A DNA stretch of 64,000 nucleotides from Bacillus subtilis (lineage in GTDB: Bacteria; Bacillota; Bacilli; Bacillales; Bacillaceae_C): NCBI RefSeq assembly GCF_008764245.1, contig NZ_VTQV01000004.1, positions 62,001-126,000 on the forward strand, in the 5' to 3' direction. Under the pieces are notes generated by a model, which saw nothing but the letters and a program-made list of their open reading frames with translations, made no database searches and was not told the origin of the DNA. Of the stretch, positions 1-9,806 are shown piece after piece; positions within the stretch are counted from its first letter, which is position 1, and each line of letters starts with the position of its first letter. A program made the translations under genes and the position numbers.

Positions 1-1015
1 CGATGAATTACTTGCATCTTCTATCCTAGAAGAATGCAATATTCGCGAACCGCTTTTTGTAAAAGCTGCAAAATACGCAGGAAGCAAAGTGACAGCGGAA
101 TCAAAACCATCCCATATCCATACATTTTCCGTTGATAAGGACAAGCTTCTTACCTGGTTCGAAGCAACGAATCCACCTGAAAGGAAAAAGAAAACAGATC
201 CAATTTTAGAGCTGGAAAACATTCATTTCAGCTATTCGCCAGGACGCGAAATTATTCACGGCGTTTCTTTTACCATTGAAAAAGGCGAAATGGTTAGTAT
301 TGCTGGTAAAAATGGAGCCGGAAAATCGACATTGGCTAGTCTCATCTGTGGATTTGTGAAACCGAATTCCGGACGGATTCTTTTTAATGGTGAAGACATC
401 ACGAACGATACGATTAAAGAACGAGCCGAGCGGATTGGACTTGTCATGCAAAATCCGAATCAAATGATTTCAAAACATATGATTTTTGAAGAAGTGGCGC
501 TAGGATTGGTGTTGCGCGGCGTGCCTGAAGATGAAATAAAGGAACGAGTTGAAAAGACTTTAAAGATATGTGGCCTTTATCCATTTCGAAATTGGCCGAT
601 TTCAGCCCTTAGCTTCGGGCAAAAGAAGCGCGTCACCATTGCTTCGATATTAGTATTGGAGCCTGCGTTAATTATTTTAGATGAACCAACTGCAGGACAA
701 GATTTCAAGCACTACACAGAAATCATGGAATTTTTATCCGAATTAAATGAACAAGGCATCACAATCTTAATGATCACACATGATATGCACTTAATGCTTG
801 AGTACACACCGCGAGCAATCGTCATTGCCGACGGGGAAAAAATTGCTGATGATACTTCAGCGAATATCCTTACAGATCGAAACGTAATCAAAAAAGCAAA
901 TTTAAAAGAGACTTCCCTATTCGAATTAGCCGTAAAAGCAGGAGTCAAAGAACCAAGAGAATTCGTTGGACGATTTATCGCCTTCGATAAGGAGGTTCGA
1001 ACATCATGGCAGTAG
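1..1015 (+). CDS. ECF-type ABC transporter ATPase, C-terminal half (5' end outside window)
   Basis: This is the end of a tandem ATPase of an energy-coupling-factor vitamin importer. The frame is open from base 2, and the residues before the GTG at 89 (EECNIREPLFVKAAKYAGS) resemble the tail of the domain that follows, so an N-terminal ABC domain probably lies outside the window. The visible domain has Walker A (GKNGAGKST), a Q-loop (VMQNPNQM), a signature (LSFGQKKR) and Walker B with the catalytic Glu (LIILDEPT). The stop codon overlaps the start of the next gene, an EcfT protein, as expected for translational coupling. A fused double ATPase plus one T component recalls the B. subtilis YkoEDC hydroxymethylpyrimidine/thiamin system. 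That match is inference, because the substrate-binding S component is not visible. Confidence 0.88.
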   Translation, partial: DELLASSILEECNIREPLFVKAAKYAGSKVTAESKPSHIHTFSVDKDKLLTWFEATNPPERKKKTDPILELENIHFSYSPGREIIHGVSFTIEKGEMVSIAGKNGAGKSTLASLICGFVKPNSGRILFNGEDITNDTIKERAERIGLVMQNPNQMISKHMIFEEVALGLVLRGVPEDEIKERVEKTLKICGLYPFRNWPISALSFGQKKRVTIASILVLEPALIILDEPTAGQDFKHYTEIMEFLSELNEQGITILMITHDMHLMLEYTPRAIVIADGEKIADDTSANILTDRNVIKKANLKETSLFELAVKAGVKEPREFVGRFIAFDKEVRTSWQ

Positions 1016-1839
1016 AAATGCTTGCATATATTGAGCGCCCATCGCCGATCCATCGGCTGACAGGTGCAACGAAACTCATCTGCTTTATTTTATGGTCCAC
1101 AGCCGCCATGCTTACGTATGATACACGAGTGTTACTATTTTTATTTGTCGCAAGCATCGCTATTTTCATCGCGTCTCAAGTAAAAGTTCGCGACATCTCC
1201 TTTGTGTTGATTTTCATTTTGGCGTTTTTACTGCTAAACAATATCGCCATCTACATTTTTTCACCGCAAGAAGGAGTAAAAATTTATGGTACAAGCCATG
1301 TCGTGTTTGAAATAATAGGAAGATATAACGTAACATGGGAGCAACTATTTTATCAATTTAATATAACAATTAAGTATTTTACAATTATCCCAGCTGCTCT
1401 TTTGTTTATTGTAACGACACATCCGAGTGAATTCGCGGCTTCACTGAACAAAATCGGGGTTAGCTATCGAATTTCCTATGCTGTCGCATTAGCTTTACGC
1501 TATATCCCTGATATCCAGCGTGACTTCCGCAACATTGCCATCACCCAACAAGCACGAGGAATCGACATGTCGAGCAAAGAAAAACTAGGGAAGAGAATTA
1601 AAAACATTGGTTCCATCATCATCCCATTAATACTATCGAGCTTAGAGCGAATCGAAGTCATTAGCAACGCCATGGAACTGCGCGGGTTCGGAAAAAATAA
1701 AAAGCGCTCTTGGTACAGTGCCCGTCCATTCAAACGAATTGACTATATTGCTCTCATTTTAGTAGGGATTGCGTTCGTTCTTTCACTTATTATTACTTTT
1801 TATGATGGAAGTAGATTTTATAATCCGTTCGGGGCGTGA
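1006..1839 (+). CDS. ECF transporter T component (EcfT/CbiQ family)
   Basis: Membrane coupling subunit of an ECF vitamin or metal importer, 277 residues. It starts at an ATG inside the end of the ATPase gene, 10 bases before that gene's stop, with an AAGGAGG site at 989-995. Hydrophobic segments cluster between about residues 25 and 140 and again near residues 245-265. The two coupling motifs typical of EcfT are present on cytoplasmic helices: an Ala-Arg-Gly motif (QQARGID, near residue 183) and a second Arg-Gly motif (ELRGFG, near residue 225). These contact the ATPases. The substrate cannot be read from this subunit. YkoC is the closest B. subtilis analogue I would propose. Confidence 0.88.
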   Translation: MAVEMLAYIERPSPIHRLTGATKLICFILWSTAAMLTYDTRVLLFLFVASIAIFIASQVKVRDISFVLIFILAFLLLNNIAIYIFSPQEGVKIYGTSHVVFEIIGRYNVTWEQLFYQFNITIKYFTIIPAALLFIVTTHPSEFAASLNKIGVSYRISYAVALALRYIPDIQRDFRNIAITQQARGIDMSSKEKLGKRIKNIGSIIIPLILSSLERIEVISNAMELRGFGKNKKRSWYSARPFKRIDYIALILVGIAFVLSLIITFYDGSRFYNPFGA

Positions 1840-1934
1840 TGGTACACCCTTATGACAGGGGGAATCATTTTAAACAACGAGGAAGCCAATAATTCCTTCA
1901 TACCTGAAAAAGTGAAACGTATTTTTACTTTTTA

Positions 1935-1973
1935 GAGTCCCCATGCCCAGCAAAATCCTTGCATGGGGAACTC
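1935..1973. terminator. Hairpin between convergent genes, shared with the 3' flank of the next GH gene
   Basis: A 12-bp stem with one bulged base (GAGTCCCCATGC / GCATGGGGAACTC) lies between the EcfT gene (plus) and the GH127 gene (minus). There is no strong T-run on either side, so it may act as an mRNA 3'-end stabiliser as much as a terminator. The same hairpin with the same flanks recurs at 6260-6298. Confidence 0.6.
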
Positions 1974-2005
1974 CATTTGTTCGTTTGGCAAATTATTAAT
2001 CGGGT

Positions 2006-5000
2006 TTATGCTTCTTCCCATTTCTGAATGAGTGAATCGGCATCCCTCTTCAGAATATCATGCAGGTCTTGAGAAATTGCGTTGCTTTCCAGCTGAGAAC
2101 CCAATAATTTCTTGAAACTTTCCATATGTTTTATAACCTTTGCGGCAGCTCCTTTTTTCTCGAATTGACCTACCCCTGTCAAATGAAGTGTGAGTGAGCG
2201 ATAATCTTTTTCAGATAAATCTTCCTGATGTTCCTCAAGAGTTGAAAGTAGATGAGATGTATCAATTGGATCCGTCTCACCTTTAACAATATGAACGATA
2301 TATTCTTTTGAGGTTTTATGATCTTCAGCTTTTGAAGTTATGACAAGTTCGGTTTTATTTCCTGTCAACGAAATTGTACGTTCCACCCTGTCATTTATGA
2401 GAATATCACCAACATATACAAGACCAAATTCGTCTCGTGGTACAACAGACATATTAATAGAGTCCGTCGATGATGAAATAGTTAATGTATATTCAGTTAT
2501 TTCCGGATCGAATGGTTGGGACAATATACCTTCATCAAAGGATAAACTCTTTAAATTAGGGGTGGTATTGTAGTCCGTGATCACTCGGAAAATATCGAAT
2601 AATCCACCTACGAAACCTCCATTACTAGCAAATTTAACGGTAACGTAATGAATTTCTCTTTCAACAGGATTTCCACTATCGTCAGTTTCCTGTATGGTTT
2701 TCGTTCTGCTATTCTCAATCAATTCCTGAGTGATTTTATGAGTTTGAGTATAAAAATCCCCTGGATTCCTATTCTCAATGACCTCTGTTACAAGCTTTTT
2801 ATCATCTACAAAAATATCAAAAGTTCGCCCCACATCACCACTATAATAAGTTGCATATATATAGTTTGCAGCATCAGGGGTCACTTCCATGTCATAACTA
2901 AAATACCCACCCTCTCTTGCATCTCGATATGGACTGCCATTATAAATTCCAACAGTGGAATTCAACGTCTGGCGGTTTGCAGCCAACTCGTACTGGTCAT
3001 TAGCAACGATAACGAAACTTACCGTAGCATTCTCTGCCCTACCTTTTTCCTTTGACATCAAAATAGATTTTTGATAACTTTCTGAATCGGCCGTAATCAG
3101 TTCAAAATAGATTCCATATCGATCTTCATATCTTTGAAAATGTGGTGTAAAAGTAAGGATACCATCATCAGCATCCGTTCCCTTTAGAGTAAATTCAAGT
3201 TTACCTTTTGTTTTGACAAGGTTCTGTTTAATACTCTCTTTCCATTTCTGGATGTCTGTTCCTTTGATCGTAATAAACTCCCTTGTAGATGCATCTTTAT
3301 TTGGTTTTAATACATTAACACCATGCGAACTTGTCGTCATATTATTTGTCCCTAGTCCAGCACTTAATACAACAGGACCATATTTGAATGCAACTGAATT
3401 TTCATTATCCGGTAGATCATATAAGACAACTTCCATTGGGAAATCTAACGAAATGACAGATCCGTCTTTCCAATCTTGTGATAAAACGATATAACCGTCT
3501 TCAACCGTATAGTCCTCAACAAGTGCTCCATTGATTTTCAGTTCGGGATTTGCCTTAGCCCAATCGGGAATTCTAAACTTTAGGTTCGTATCAGCAGAAG
3601 CTGAAGAATCAATCGTATTGATTGTAAATTCAACCTTTCCTGTTGATGCATCACCCGCACCCGTATTCGGAAGCTGAGATTCTTGAGTAAGTTTTAAATT
3701 TTTGTCTTCTAGTGTTAATATGGAGGAGAGATACATATTTACATAAACACTAGCCTTGTCTGTAAAATAAAGACTATCATTTAGTTTTGTAAAGTTTTCC
3801 ATACCTGTTCCCGTACAGCACCAGAAATGATAAATTGCACTACTAAACACTTTAAAGAAACCTGTAGCCATCGGTTGGAAGTACATGGACATTCCAGTCT
3901 CTGGGTTTTGTGAAGCCATAATGGCATTAGTATACGCATTTTCATAGTAATCTGCGTACTTTTTATCTTTCGTAATTTTATATAACTCTCTTGTTAGCTT
4001 CAGCATGTTATAGACATTACAAGTTTCGTTATTTACATTTGATCGCTCTGCATCGAGGATACCGGGTTCGCCAAAATGCTCATTTTCACTATTACCACCT
4101 GTGATGTAAGAATGATCATTTACGACCATTTTCCAGAAGTTTTCAGCCACGGTTAAGTAGTACTCCTCACTATCAGCTTCCTCTAAAGCAGTGTATCGTT
4201 TTAAGGAACCAATCACTTTTGGTATTGCCGTATTCGCATGCTTACCATTTAAAACATCCTCATTATGATAAAGAGAATCAAATAAGCTATGCTCATCAAA
4301 TTTCTCCGCCGCCTTCAGAAAATGATCATTTCCTGTAAGGATATATAAATCATAGAGACTGTCATTCATGCCTCCATATTCCACCCTTAGGACCTTTTCT
4401 TTCATTGATTCATCCCAATTAGATGTGCGATTATAAATATATTCGCCGAATTCTTCCGCAATCCCTAAAGCCTTCTCATTATCACCATATTGAGCAGCAC
4501 TGATTAAACCAGCCAAAATTTTATGGATCGTATACCATGGAACCCAAACAGCCTGACCGTTTTCCACCCTGTCTAAGAAAGAATCTGGGAATGCAGACAC
4601 ATATCCATCCCCGTTTGCATCCTGAACAGCCTCCAGTTCATCGATGATATAATCTATTCGCTCTTTTAATTGTTCTTTGTCTTCACCCGAAGCATTTGTA
4701 TAAGCTGTTGAAATAGCAGAAAGATAATGTCCTAATGTATGACCGCGTATTTCTGTATCTTCCCATCCACCATATCTTGTTGCTTTTGCCTCAAGCCCGC
4801 TTGTTGTACGGAATGCACTTAATAGTTTGTCAGCTTCTAAAGATAATAAATAGTCAATTTCCTTTTCAAATGAGTTGGTGTAGTAGTCATCTGTTAAAAT
4901 TACATTTGACATCTCCACATCCATAAGACTATCGGAAACTGTCTTTGCTGGTACAATAATTTCAAAATTCTTCGTAACACTCTTATTCCCGAACGTAACC

Positions 5001-5986
5001 TTTGCAGTTAAAGTCACCTTAGCATCATTTTCGTCTGCTGCCGGCCTATGAATAACCCCATTTGCTTCAATTACTTCTTCGTTGTCGGATTCCCAAGTAA
5101 TAGTAGAACCGGAAATCCCCTCTGAAGGCAGGGATAGATTCGTAACTGCTTTTTCTGGCAAAGAAATCGCCTCTGCATCCTGTTTTGCAACTTCCTCATA
5201 ATCAAAGGCAGTTCCTGACTGCTCTTCATAGATCGTAATGATATCATCATGATCACCTACAACACTATATAGTTCAAAATTATCCATTGCATATTTACCA
5301 TAGGCCCCTTTATATGTAGGACCATTATATCCAAGGGACTTTTGTGTCTTTTCATCTGAAGTAATGATGCCATCCGCGCCATCTCTGCCATAGGCATAAT
5401 CTACAGTTGTTTTTTGCTTAATACCATTTCGATAAATGCTTACATTTTTCGTTTTACTATCATACGTAACGGCTACATGTGTCCAAGCATTAACCGGAAA
5501 AAACTCCGCTCTTGACCCAGTAACACTTACTTTATATGGTTGCTTATTTTCATCAGAAGAACCTAGGGAAATAGCCAATGGTTGATTATCATTTTCTGAT
5601 CCTAAGTACCAACCATCACTATACCAAACCGTTTTATTCCACATAATCATATGCTCACCGGTCATTTTTTCATTAGGTTTAAGCCAAAACGAAACGGTTA
5701 AATCTGATGGCTGCAATGTCCCACTAGTGCCAAGATTGACAGCCGTATTACCATTTAATTTTAATGCTTTACCTCCATTTACACCCTCAACATAAGAATA
5801 ATTAGAGCCCATGATCGTTCCATTGTTTTCTTTTCCAGAGCTGTCCTCTAGATTATCTTCAAATTGTAGAGAAAGTACTTTCGAAGCTTCGAAACTCTCG
5901 ATTGCAGCTACTGGACTTGTAAACAAACTAGTACCTATCATGAGAACAGATAGCATGGAAGCAACCATTTTTCGGTAATACCTCAT
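2006..5986 (-). CDS. Secreted GH127 beta-L-arabinofuranosidase, multidomain
   Basis: 1326 residues. Modules in order: signal peptide (1-28), LamG-like jelly roll (about 34-245), Ig-like domain (about 265-345), GH127/DUF1680 catalytic domain (about 355-900), a further beta domain, a cadherin-like beta sandwich (about 1140-1235), and the helical FIMAH-type C-terminal module (last ~85). The residues that bind zinc and act as nucleophile in characterised GH127 enzymes are intact: Glu654-x-Cys656 (NETCN) and the Cys723-Cys724 pair (FWCCTG). Glu640 (FGEPG) fits the acid/base position. Family knowledge gives removal of terminal beta-L-arabinofuranose, as found on extensin-type glycoproteins; the true substrate here is inferred. 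Start ATG has a GGAGGAGG site. It is the last gene of the minus-strand glycosidase series and has its own promoter region. Confidence 0.88.
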   Translation of the reverse strand: MRYYRKMVASMLSVLMIGTSLFTSPVAAIESFEASKVLSLQFEDNLEDSSGKENNGTIMGSNYSYVEGVNGGKALKLNGNTAVNLGTSGTLQPSDLTVSFWLKPNEKMTGEHMIMWNKTVWYSDGWYLGSENDNQPLAISLGSSDENKQPYKVSVTGSRAEFFPVNAWTHVAVTYDSKTKNVSIYRNGIKQKTTVDYAYGRDGADGIITSDEKTQKSLGYNGPTYKGAYGKYAMDNFELYSVVGDHDDIITIYEEQSGTAFDYEEVAKQDAEAISLPEKAVTNLSLPSEGISGSTITWESDNEEVIEANGVIHRPAADENDAKVTLTAKVTFGNKSVTKNFEIIVPAKTVSDSLMDVEMSNVILTDDYYTNSFEKEIDYLLSLEADKLLSAFRTTSGLEAKATRYGGWEDTEIRGHTLGHYLSAISTAYTNASGEDKEQLKERIDYIIDELEAVQDANGDGYVSAFPDSFLDRVENGQAVWVPWYTIHKILAGLISAAQYGDNEKALGIAEEFGEYIYNRTSNWDESMKEKVLRVEYGGMNDSLYDLYILTGNDHFLKAAEKFDEHSLFDSLYHNEDVLNGKHANTAIPKVIGSLKRYTALEEADSEEYYLTVAENFWKMVVNDHSYITGGNSENEHFGEPGILDAERSNVNNETCNVYNMLKLTRELYKITKDKKYADYYENAYTNAIMASQNPETGMSMYFQPMATGFFKVFSSAIYHFWCCTGTGMENFTKLNDSLYFTDKASVYVNMYLSSILTLEDKNLKLTQESQLPNTGAGDASTGKVEFTINTIDSSASADTNLKFRIPDWAKANPELKINGALVEDYTVEDGYIVLSQDWKDGSVISLDFPMEVVLYDLPDNENSVAFKYGPVVLSAGLGTNNMTTSSHGVNVLKPNKDASTREFITIKGTDIQKWKESIKQNLVKTKGKLEFTLKGTDADDGILTFTPHFQRYEDRYGIYFELITADSESYQKSILMSKEKGRAENATVSFVIVANDQYELAANRQTLNSTVGIYNGSPYRDAREGGYFSYDMEVTPDAANYIYATYYSGDVGRTFDIFVDDKKLVTEVIENRNPGDFYTQTHKITQELIENSRTKTIQETDDSGNPVEREIHYVTVKFASNGGFVGGLFDIFRVITDYNTTPNLKSLSFDEGILSQPFDPEITEYTLTISSSTDSINMSVVPRDEFGLVYVGDILINDRVERTISLTGNKTELVITSKAEDHKTSKEYIVHIVKGETDPIDTSHLLSTLEEHQEDLSEKDYRSLTLHLTGVGQFEKKGAAAKVIKHMESFKKLLGSQLESNAISQDLHDILKRDADSLIQKWEEA

Positions 5987-6329
5987 TTTTTTCCTCCTCC
6001 CATTTTATTTTCTTCCTATGTTTTTCTCGCTTCTTTCCCTCCATTCATACATTTTCATAATCATTCATTGAATTGTTGCACCTCGATTATAAAGCGTTTA
6101 CACTCAAAAGGTTAATAGAATAACTTTCGAAAAAACTGCAAATTTATTTAATCCTTATTAATATTCAGATTCATCAAGCTGCAATATCTTGTGAAAAATT
6201 GCATTATTTTTCTCCTACTCCCTTAATACCTGAAAAGTGAAACGTATTTTTATTTTTTAGAGTCCCCATGCCTAGCAAAATCCTTGCATGGGGAACTCCA
6301 TTTGTTTGTTTGCAAATTATTAATCGGGT
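5987..6329 (-). promoter_or_regulatory. Promoter region of the GH127 gene with cre-like box and two TGCAA-centred sites
   Basis: On the minus strand a -10 box TATAAT (6086-6091) overlaps a cre-like sequence (TGTAAACGCTTTAT, 6089-6102). No good -35 is visible, which suggests an activator. A TTGCA site inside A/T tracts lies 46 bp from the -10 (about 6128-6149), a second about 63 bp further out (6191-6215), and an extra TGCAA lies at 6180. The same arrangement precedes the 20299 gene. The far end of this gap (6260-6298) holds the hairpin after the upstream gene. Confidence 0.6.
6260..6298 (-). other. Intercistronic hairpin after the GH43 gene
   Basis: Stem CCCCATGC (6264-6271) / GCATGGGG (6286-6293), extended by GAGT / AACTC. 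It is nearly identical in sequence and flanks to 1935-1973, and lies just after the GH43 stop codon at 6330. No U-run follows on the minus strand, so read-through into the GH127 gene is possible. Confidence 0.6.
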
Positions 6330-9300
6330 TTACGCTTCTTCCCATTTCTGAATGAGTGAATCGGCATCCCTCTTCAGAATATCATGCAGGTCTTGAGAAA
6401 TTGCGTTGCTTTCCAGCTGAGAACCCAATAATTTCTTGAAACTTTTCATATGTTTTATAACCTTTGCGGCGGCTCCTTTTTTCTCAAATTGACCCACAGC
6501 TGTCAAATGAACCGTGAGGGAGCGATAATCTTTTTCTGCTAAATCTTCTTGATGATCCTCAAGAGTCGAAAGCAGATGGGATGTATCCAGTTCATGTTCT
6601 GATTCATCTACAATAATTGTAGCGGTCACCGTCCTGTTTTCGGGAAGAATCTCTCTGTCTAGAACCATATCTAAAACAGGAGTTCCATCAGCTGCCCAAT
6701 GAACCCTTCTCATATTCACATTTCTTTGTCCACCACTTTTTGGCATAGTGTGATAAACGTTCACCCAGTTTCCATCCTCATCCAGTACAAAGGAATTGTG
6801 ACCTGGTCCATATTCTCCAGGCACAGATTCGGAATTGAGAATCGGATAATTAGCTTTTGTCCATGAATCAGGATCTAATAGATCACTGTTTTCATTTGCT
6901 GTTAATAAACCAATGGAATAGGTGGGATCGACTCCCGAACCCGAGTATGTGATATATACTTTATCTCCATGCTTTAGTACATATGAGCCTTCTACAACTT
7001 CTGTTGTTAGACGCTCCCACCCATAATTAGCTACGCTTATAAGGACAGGATCGGTTGTTAACTTCCATGGTTCTTCATGATTTATTTTCGCTATTAAAAT
7101 GGTCGAAATTTCATCAGGTGTTCCTGCAGGACCTCCATAGTTAAAAATGACATAATGTTCATTTTTGTGTTCGAAATAGGTCATATCATAAGTCAAACCT
7201 GATGTAGCAAGGAATTGGCCATCTTTTTTGAGTACCCTTTTTGGCGTTTCCCAGTCTGAGGAAGAGGTAGGATCGCCACCATCCTTTAACTTCATGACAT
7301 AAGATTGAACGGTATACCAATGCGGACTACCGCCAGCAAAAAGAACATATAAATCATCATTAATGATATGAAATTCGGGTGCCCATAAGGAACCAGATAA
7401 CTCTCCCGTTGAATTACGATTAAATATTCTGTGAACTGGAGCATCTTTTAAGCCTAGTAGCGTATCTGCTTCCCGAACATCTAAAGAATTAAAACCACTT
7501 TCATTAGTAGCAATCAAATAATATTTTTCGTTATACTTAATGACATTGGGATCTGCATATCCTTTAATCATATCCTTTGGATAATCTGTTTGTTTGACGG
7601 TTCCACTAACTGTATAAGTACCCTTTTGACTAAAATCAATTTGTTTAAATTGTTCCTCATTCCAATTCACTACTTTATCCGCCGTTGACCCATCACTATA
7701 AGAAGCAGTTACCTTCATCTTACTGAGCTCTTCAAACGTAAATGCCCGACCGGTATCAACGTTTACTTCAATGTTAGAAACACTCGTATTCGTTACCTTT
7801 GTTAGCTTATTCGTAATGACTTTCGCTTCAGACTTTGTCACCGGGATACGATTACTCGGAATGGAATCGGTAATATTTGTACTTACGTCATTAACTATAA
7901 GCTTAGCTCCTTCTTTCGGTTCACTAGCAGTTATAAAATCTTGCGTTGTATTAAAGTAGCGTTTTCCATTTGCAGTTTCCCATTCAATGCGATACTCACC
8001 TGAAGAAGGATCATATTCAGCAATAGGTCTAACGACTGTTTCGTTTGTGTTGAGTGACACTAAACCTATTTCTTTGTATGAAATGAAATCGTCTGATTTG
8101 AAAAGTAAAACAGATGACTTTTCAGCTTGGCTTTGCGAACCATCCTTGTTAAGTCTAGTGGCCACTACACCAAATGTTCCGTCCTCCATTCTAAACATGT
8201 AGGGATTTACTAATTTTTTTGTTAAACCTTCTTTTACGCCACCAGCATTAAAATCAGCATTTGCAAATAATACACCCGTATTGTTATTTAAAGCAGTATA
8301 AGTCTCTCCATCTTTACTATATCCTAAGTGCATAGCATCTGTAACAACAGTGCCACCAGAACGATGGTAGCTTAAAATATAGGATGGAGATGCTTCTATC
8401 ACTTTCACATGAAATCCTTTTGTTGTTTGCTGCTCCTTATAGGAAATCGTTGCCGTTAAGGAGACTTCCTTTATGCCTTCTTTAGGTGAATGAATGGTCC
8501 CGTCATGACCAATAACGGACGTATCGCTACTTTCCCATGAAATAGATGCTACACCACTGGTAGTAGGTAACGTATCATCCTCTGTAAGGACAAATGGAAT
8601 GTATAATTTATTTGCAATCGTTTCAGTAACATTTGCAAGCGAAACAAGCGTCACGGTAAATTCCTTTGTTGCTTTGTAACCAGATAATTCAAGTGTTGCT
8701 GTTAACGTAGCCGTTTGCTCCTTATCCCTTAATGTTACGACACCAGTATTTGAAATGATCTCTTCGTTACTAGACTTCCAAGAGATGGTTGAACCATTAT
8801 TTCCCGTTGTAGGTAACGTCAAATTATCCATAACAGCTGAAGTATCTCCCAAGGTAAGATTCTTTTTATCTTGCTCGATTAACAATTGTGTTTTTTCCTT
8901 TTCGTAAATAGAAGATATACTTGTATCGTCTAAAGCCTCCCCATAGATACGTAGATTCTGAAAGGAACCTGCAAATGTATGGTCATTTAAATAATTGGAC
9001 CGCCCTATATATGCATTTAAGCCTGCACCGAAATCACTTACTGTTTTCGTTTTTTTGGCAGTGCCTATCTTCTCGCCGTTCATATATCCGGTTACAGAGG
9101 TAGGCGTGATCACGGTCGTATAATGGGTCCACACCCCTTTATTCCCTGTTGTATTGGTGGAGGTAACCCCAACTTCAATCGTCCAAGGCGCGCTGCTGTT
9201 TAGCGAGTTGGTAAAGACAGATTTAAAGTTGCCACTTGGGTCGGTGGGATTGAATAACCAATAATTTTCCGGTACTTTACTTGCATTTGCTGGAGTACCA

Positions 9301-9680
9301 AAAAACAATGCGGAATAATTCCCACTGCCTGTATTACTTTTCAGCCACGTAGAAATGGTCACATGATCTTGCTGATCAAATAATCCATCCGGTAACTTTA
9401 CGTAATTGGTGTTGCTATTCGTTCCGCCAGGTAAGGTTAAACCATCGGGAAAGGTGATATTCCCAACAGCTTCCCCATGCTTTTCATTACCCGAAACATC
9501 CTTCACATCTTTCAGTAATGGATAGTGTGCCAAAAGGCTATCATCACTTACCATTATAGATTGGTCATCAGCAAATGCGACCTGCCCAGGAATTACGATA
9601 CTTACTAACAAAAGCACAGCTACTACAAATGTGATACTTTTAATGCTGTCAATTGGGACAAATCTTTTAAACCTCTTCAT
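6330..9680 (-). CDS. Secreted GH43 glycosidase, LamG/Ig architecture with vestigial second GH43 domain
   Basis: 1116 residues: signal peptide (1-38), LamG (about 45-262), two Ig-like domains (about 270-428), a partial GH43-like segment (about 430-585), a Big_4-type Ig domain (about 640-697), a complete GH43 propeller (about 700-1020) and a FIMAH-type C-terminal module. The complete propeller has the expected acidic triad: Asp710 (YADPNV), Asp832 (LTYDMT) and Glu897 (VEGSYV), plus the GPGHNSF motif. In the partial segment the position of the catalytic Asp is Asn492 (LVNPYMF) and the region carrying the general acid is absent, so that part should be inactive. Likely alpha-L-arabinofuranosidase or a related arabinan-acting exo-enzyme; the exact activity is not decidable by eye. 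It is a close paralogue of the protein encoded at 12633-15947. Confidence 0.85.
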   Translation of the reverse strand: MKRFKRFVPIDSIKSITFVVAVLLLVSIVIPGQVAFADDQSIMVSDDSLLAHYPLLKDVKDVSGNEKHGEAVGNITFPDGLTLPGGTNSNTNYVKLPDGLFDQQDHVTISTWLKSNTGSGNYSALFFGTPANASKVPENYWLFNPTDPSGNFKSVFTNSLNSSAPWTIEVGVTSTNTTGNKGVWTHYTTVITPTSVTGYMNGEKIGTAKKTKTVSDFGAGLNAYIGRSNYLNDHTFAGSFQNLRIYGEALDDTSISSIYEKEKTQLLIEQDKKNLTLGDTSAVMDNLTLPTTGNNGSTISWKSSNEEIISNTGVVTLRDKEQTATLTATLELSGYKATKEFTVTLVSLANVTETIANKLYIPFVLTEDDTLPTTSGVASISWESSDTSVIGHDGTIHSPKEGIKEVSLTATISYKEQQTTKGFHVKVIEASPSYILSYHRSGGTVVTDAMHLGYSKDGETYTALNNNTGVLFANADFNAGGVKEGLTKKLVNPYMFRMEDGTFGVVATRLNKDGSQSQAEKSSVLLFKSDDFISYKEIGLVSLNTNETVVRPIAEYDPSSGEYRIEWETANGKRYFNTTQDFITASEPKEGAKLIVNDVSTNITDSIPSNRIPVTKSEAKVITNKLTKVTNTSVSNIEVNVDTGRAFTFEELSKMKVTASYSDGSTADKVVNWNEEQFKQIDFSQKGTYTVSGTVKQTDYPKDMIKGYADPNVIKYNEKYYLIATNESGFNSLDVREADTLLGLKDAPVHRIFNRNSTGELSGSLWAPEFHIINDDLYVLFAGGSPHWYTVQSYVMKLKDGGDPTSSSDWETPKRVLKKDGQFLATSGLTYDMTYFEHKNEHYVIFNYGGPAGTPDEISTILIAKINHEEPWKLTTDPVLISVANYGWERLTTEVVEGSYVLKHGDKVYITYSGSGVDPTYSIGLLTANENSDLLDPDSWTKANYPILNSESVPGEYGPGHNSFVLDEDGNWVNVYHTMPKSGGQRNVNMRRVHWAADGTPVLDMVLDREILPENRTVTATIIVDESEHELDTSHLLSTLEDHQEDLAEKDYRSLTVHLTAVGQFEKKGAAAKVIKHMKSFKKLLGSQLESNAISQDLHDILKRDADSLIQKWEEA

Positions 9681-9763
9681 GACTTTCCTCCCCCACTATT
9701 CATTTTTCTCCTCTAAAGCGATTTGCATGTCATATCAACAGGTGTTTATATCTAATGTATCAT

Positions 9764-9791
9764 CCTCCCAGCCACTGGATTGGCAGGGAGG
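9764..9791 (-). other. Intercistronic hairpin
   Basis: Stem CCTCCC-a-GCCA (9764-9774) / TGGC-a-GGGAGG (9781-9791) between the GH43 genes ending at 9807 and starting at 9680. No U-run follows on the minus strand, so it is more likely a processing or stability element inside an operon than a strong terminator. Confidence 0.5.
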
Positions 9792-9806
9792 GGCTTGATT
9801 AATTTG

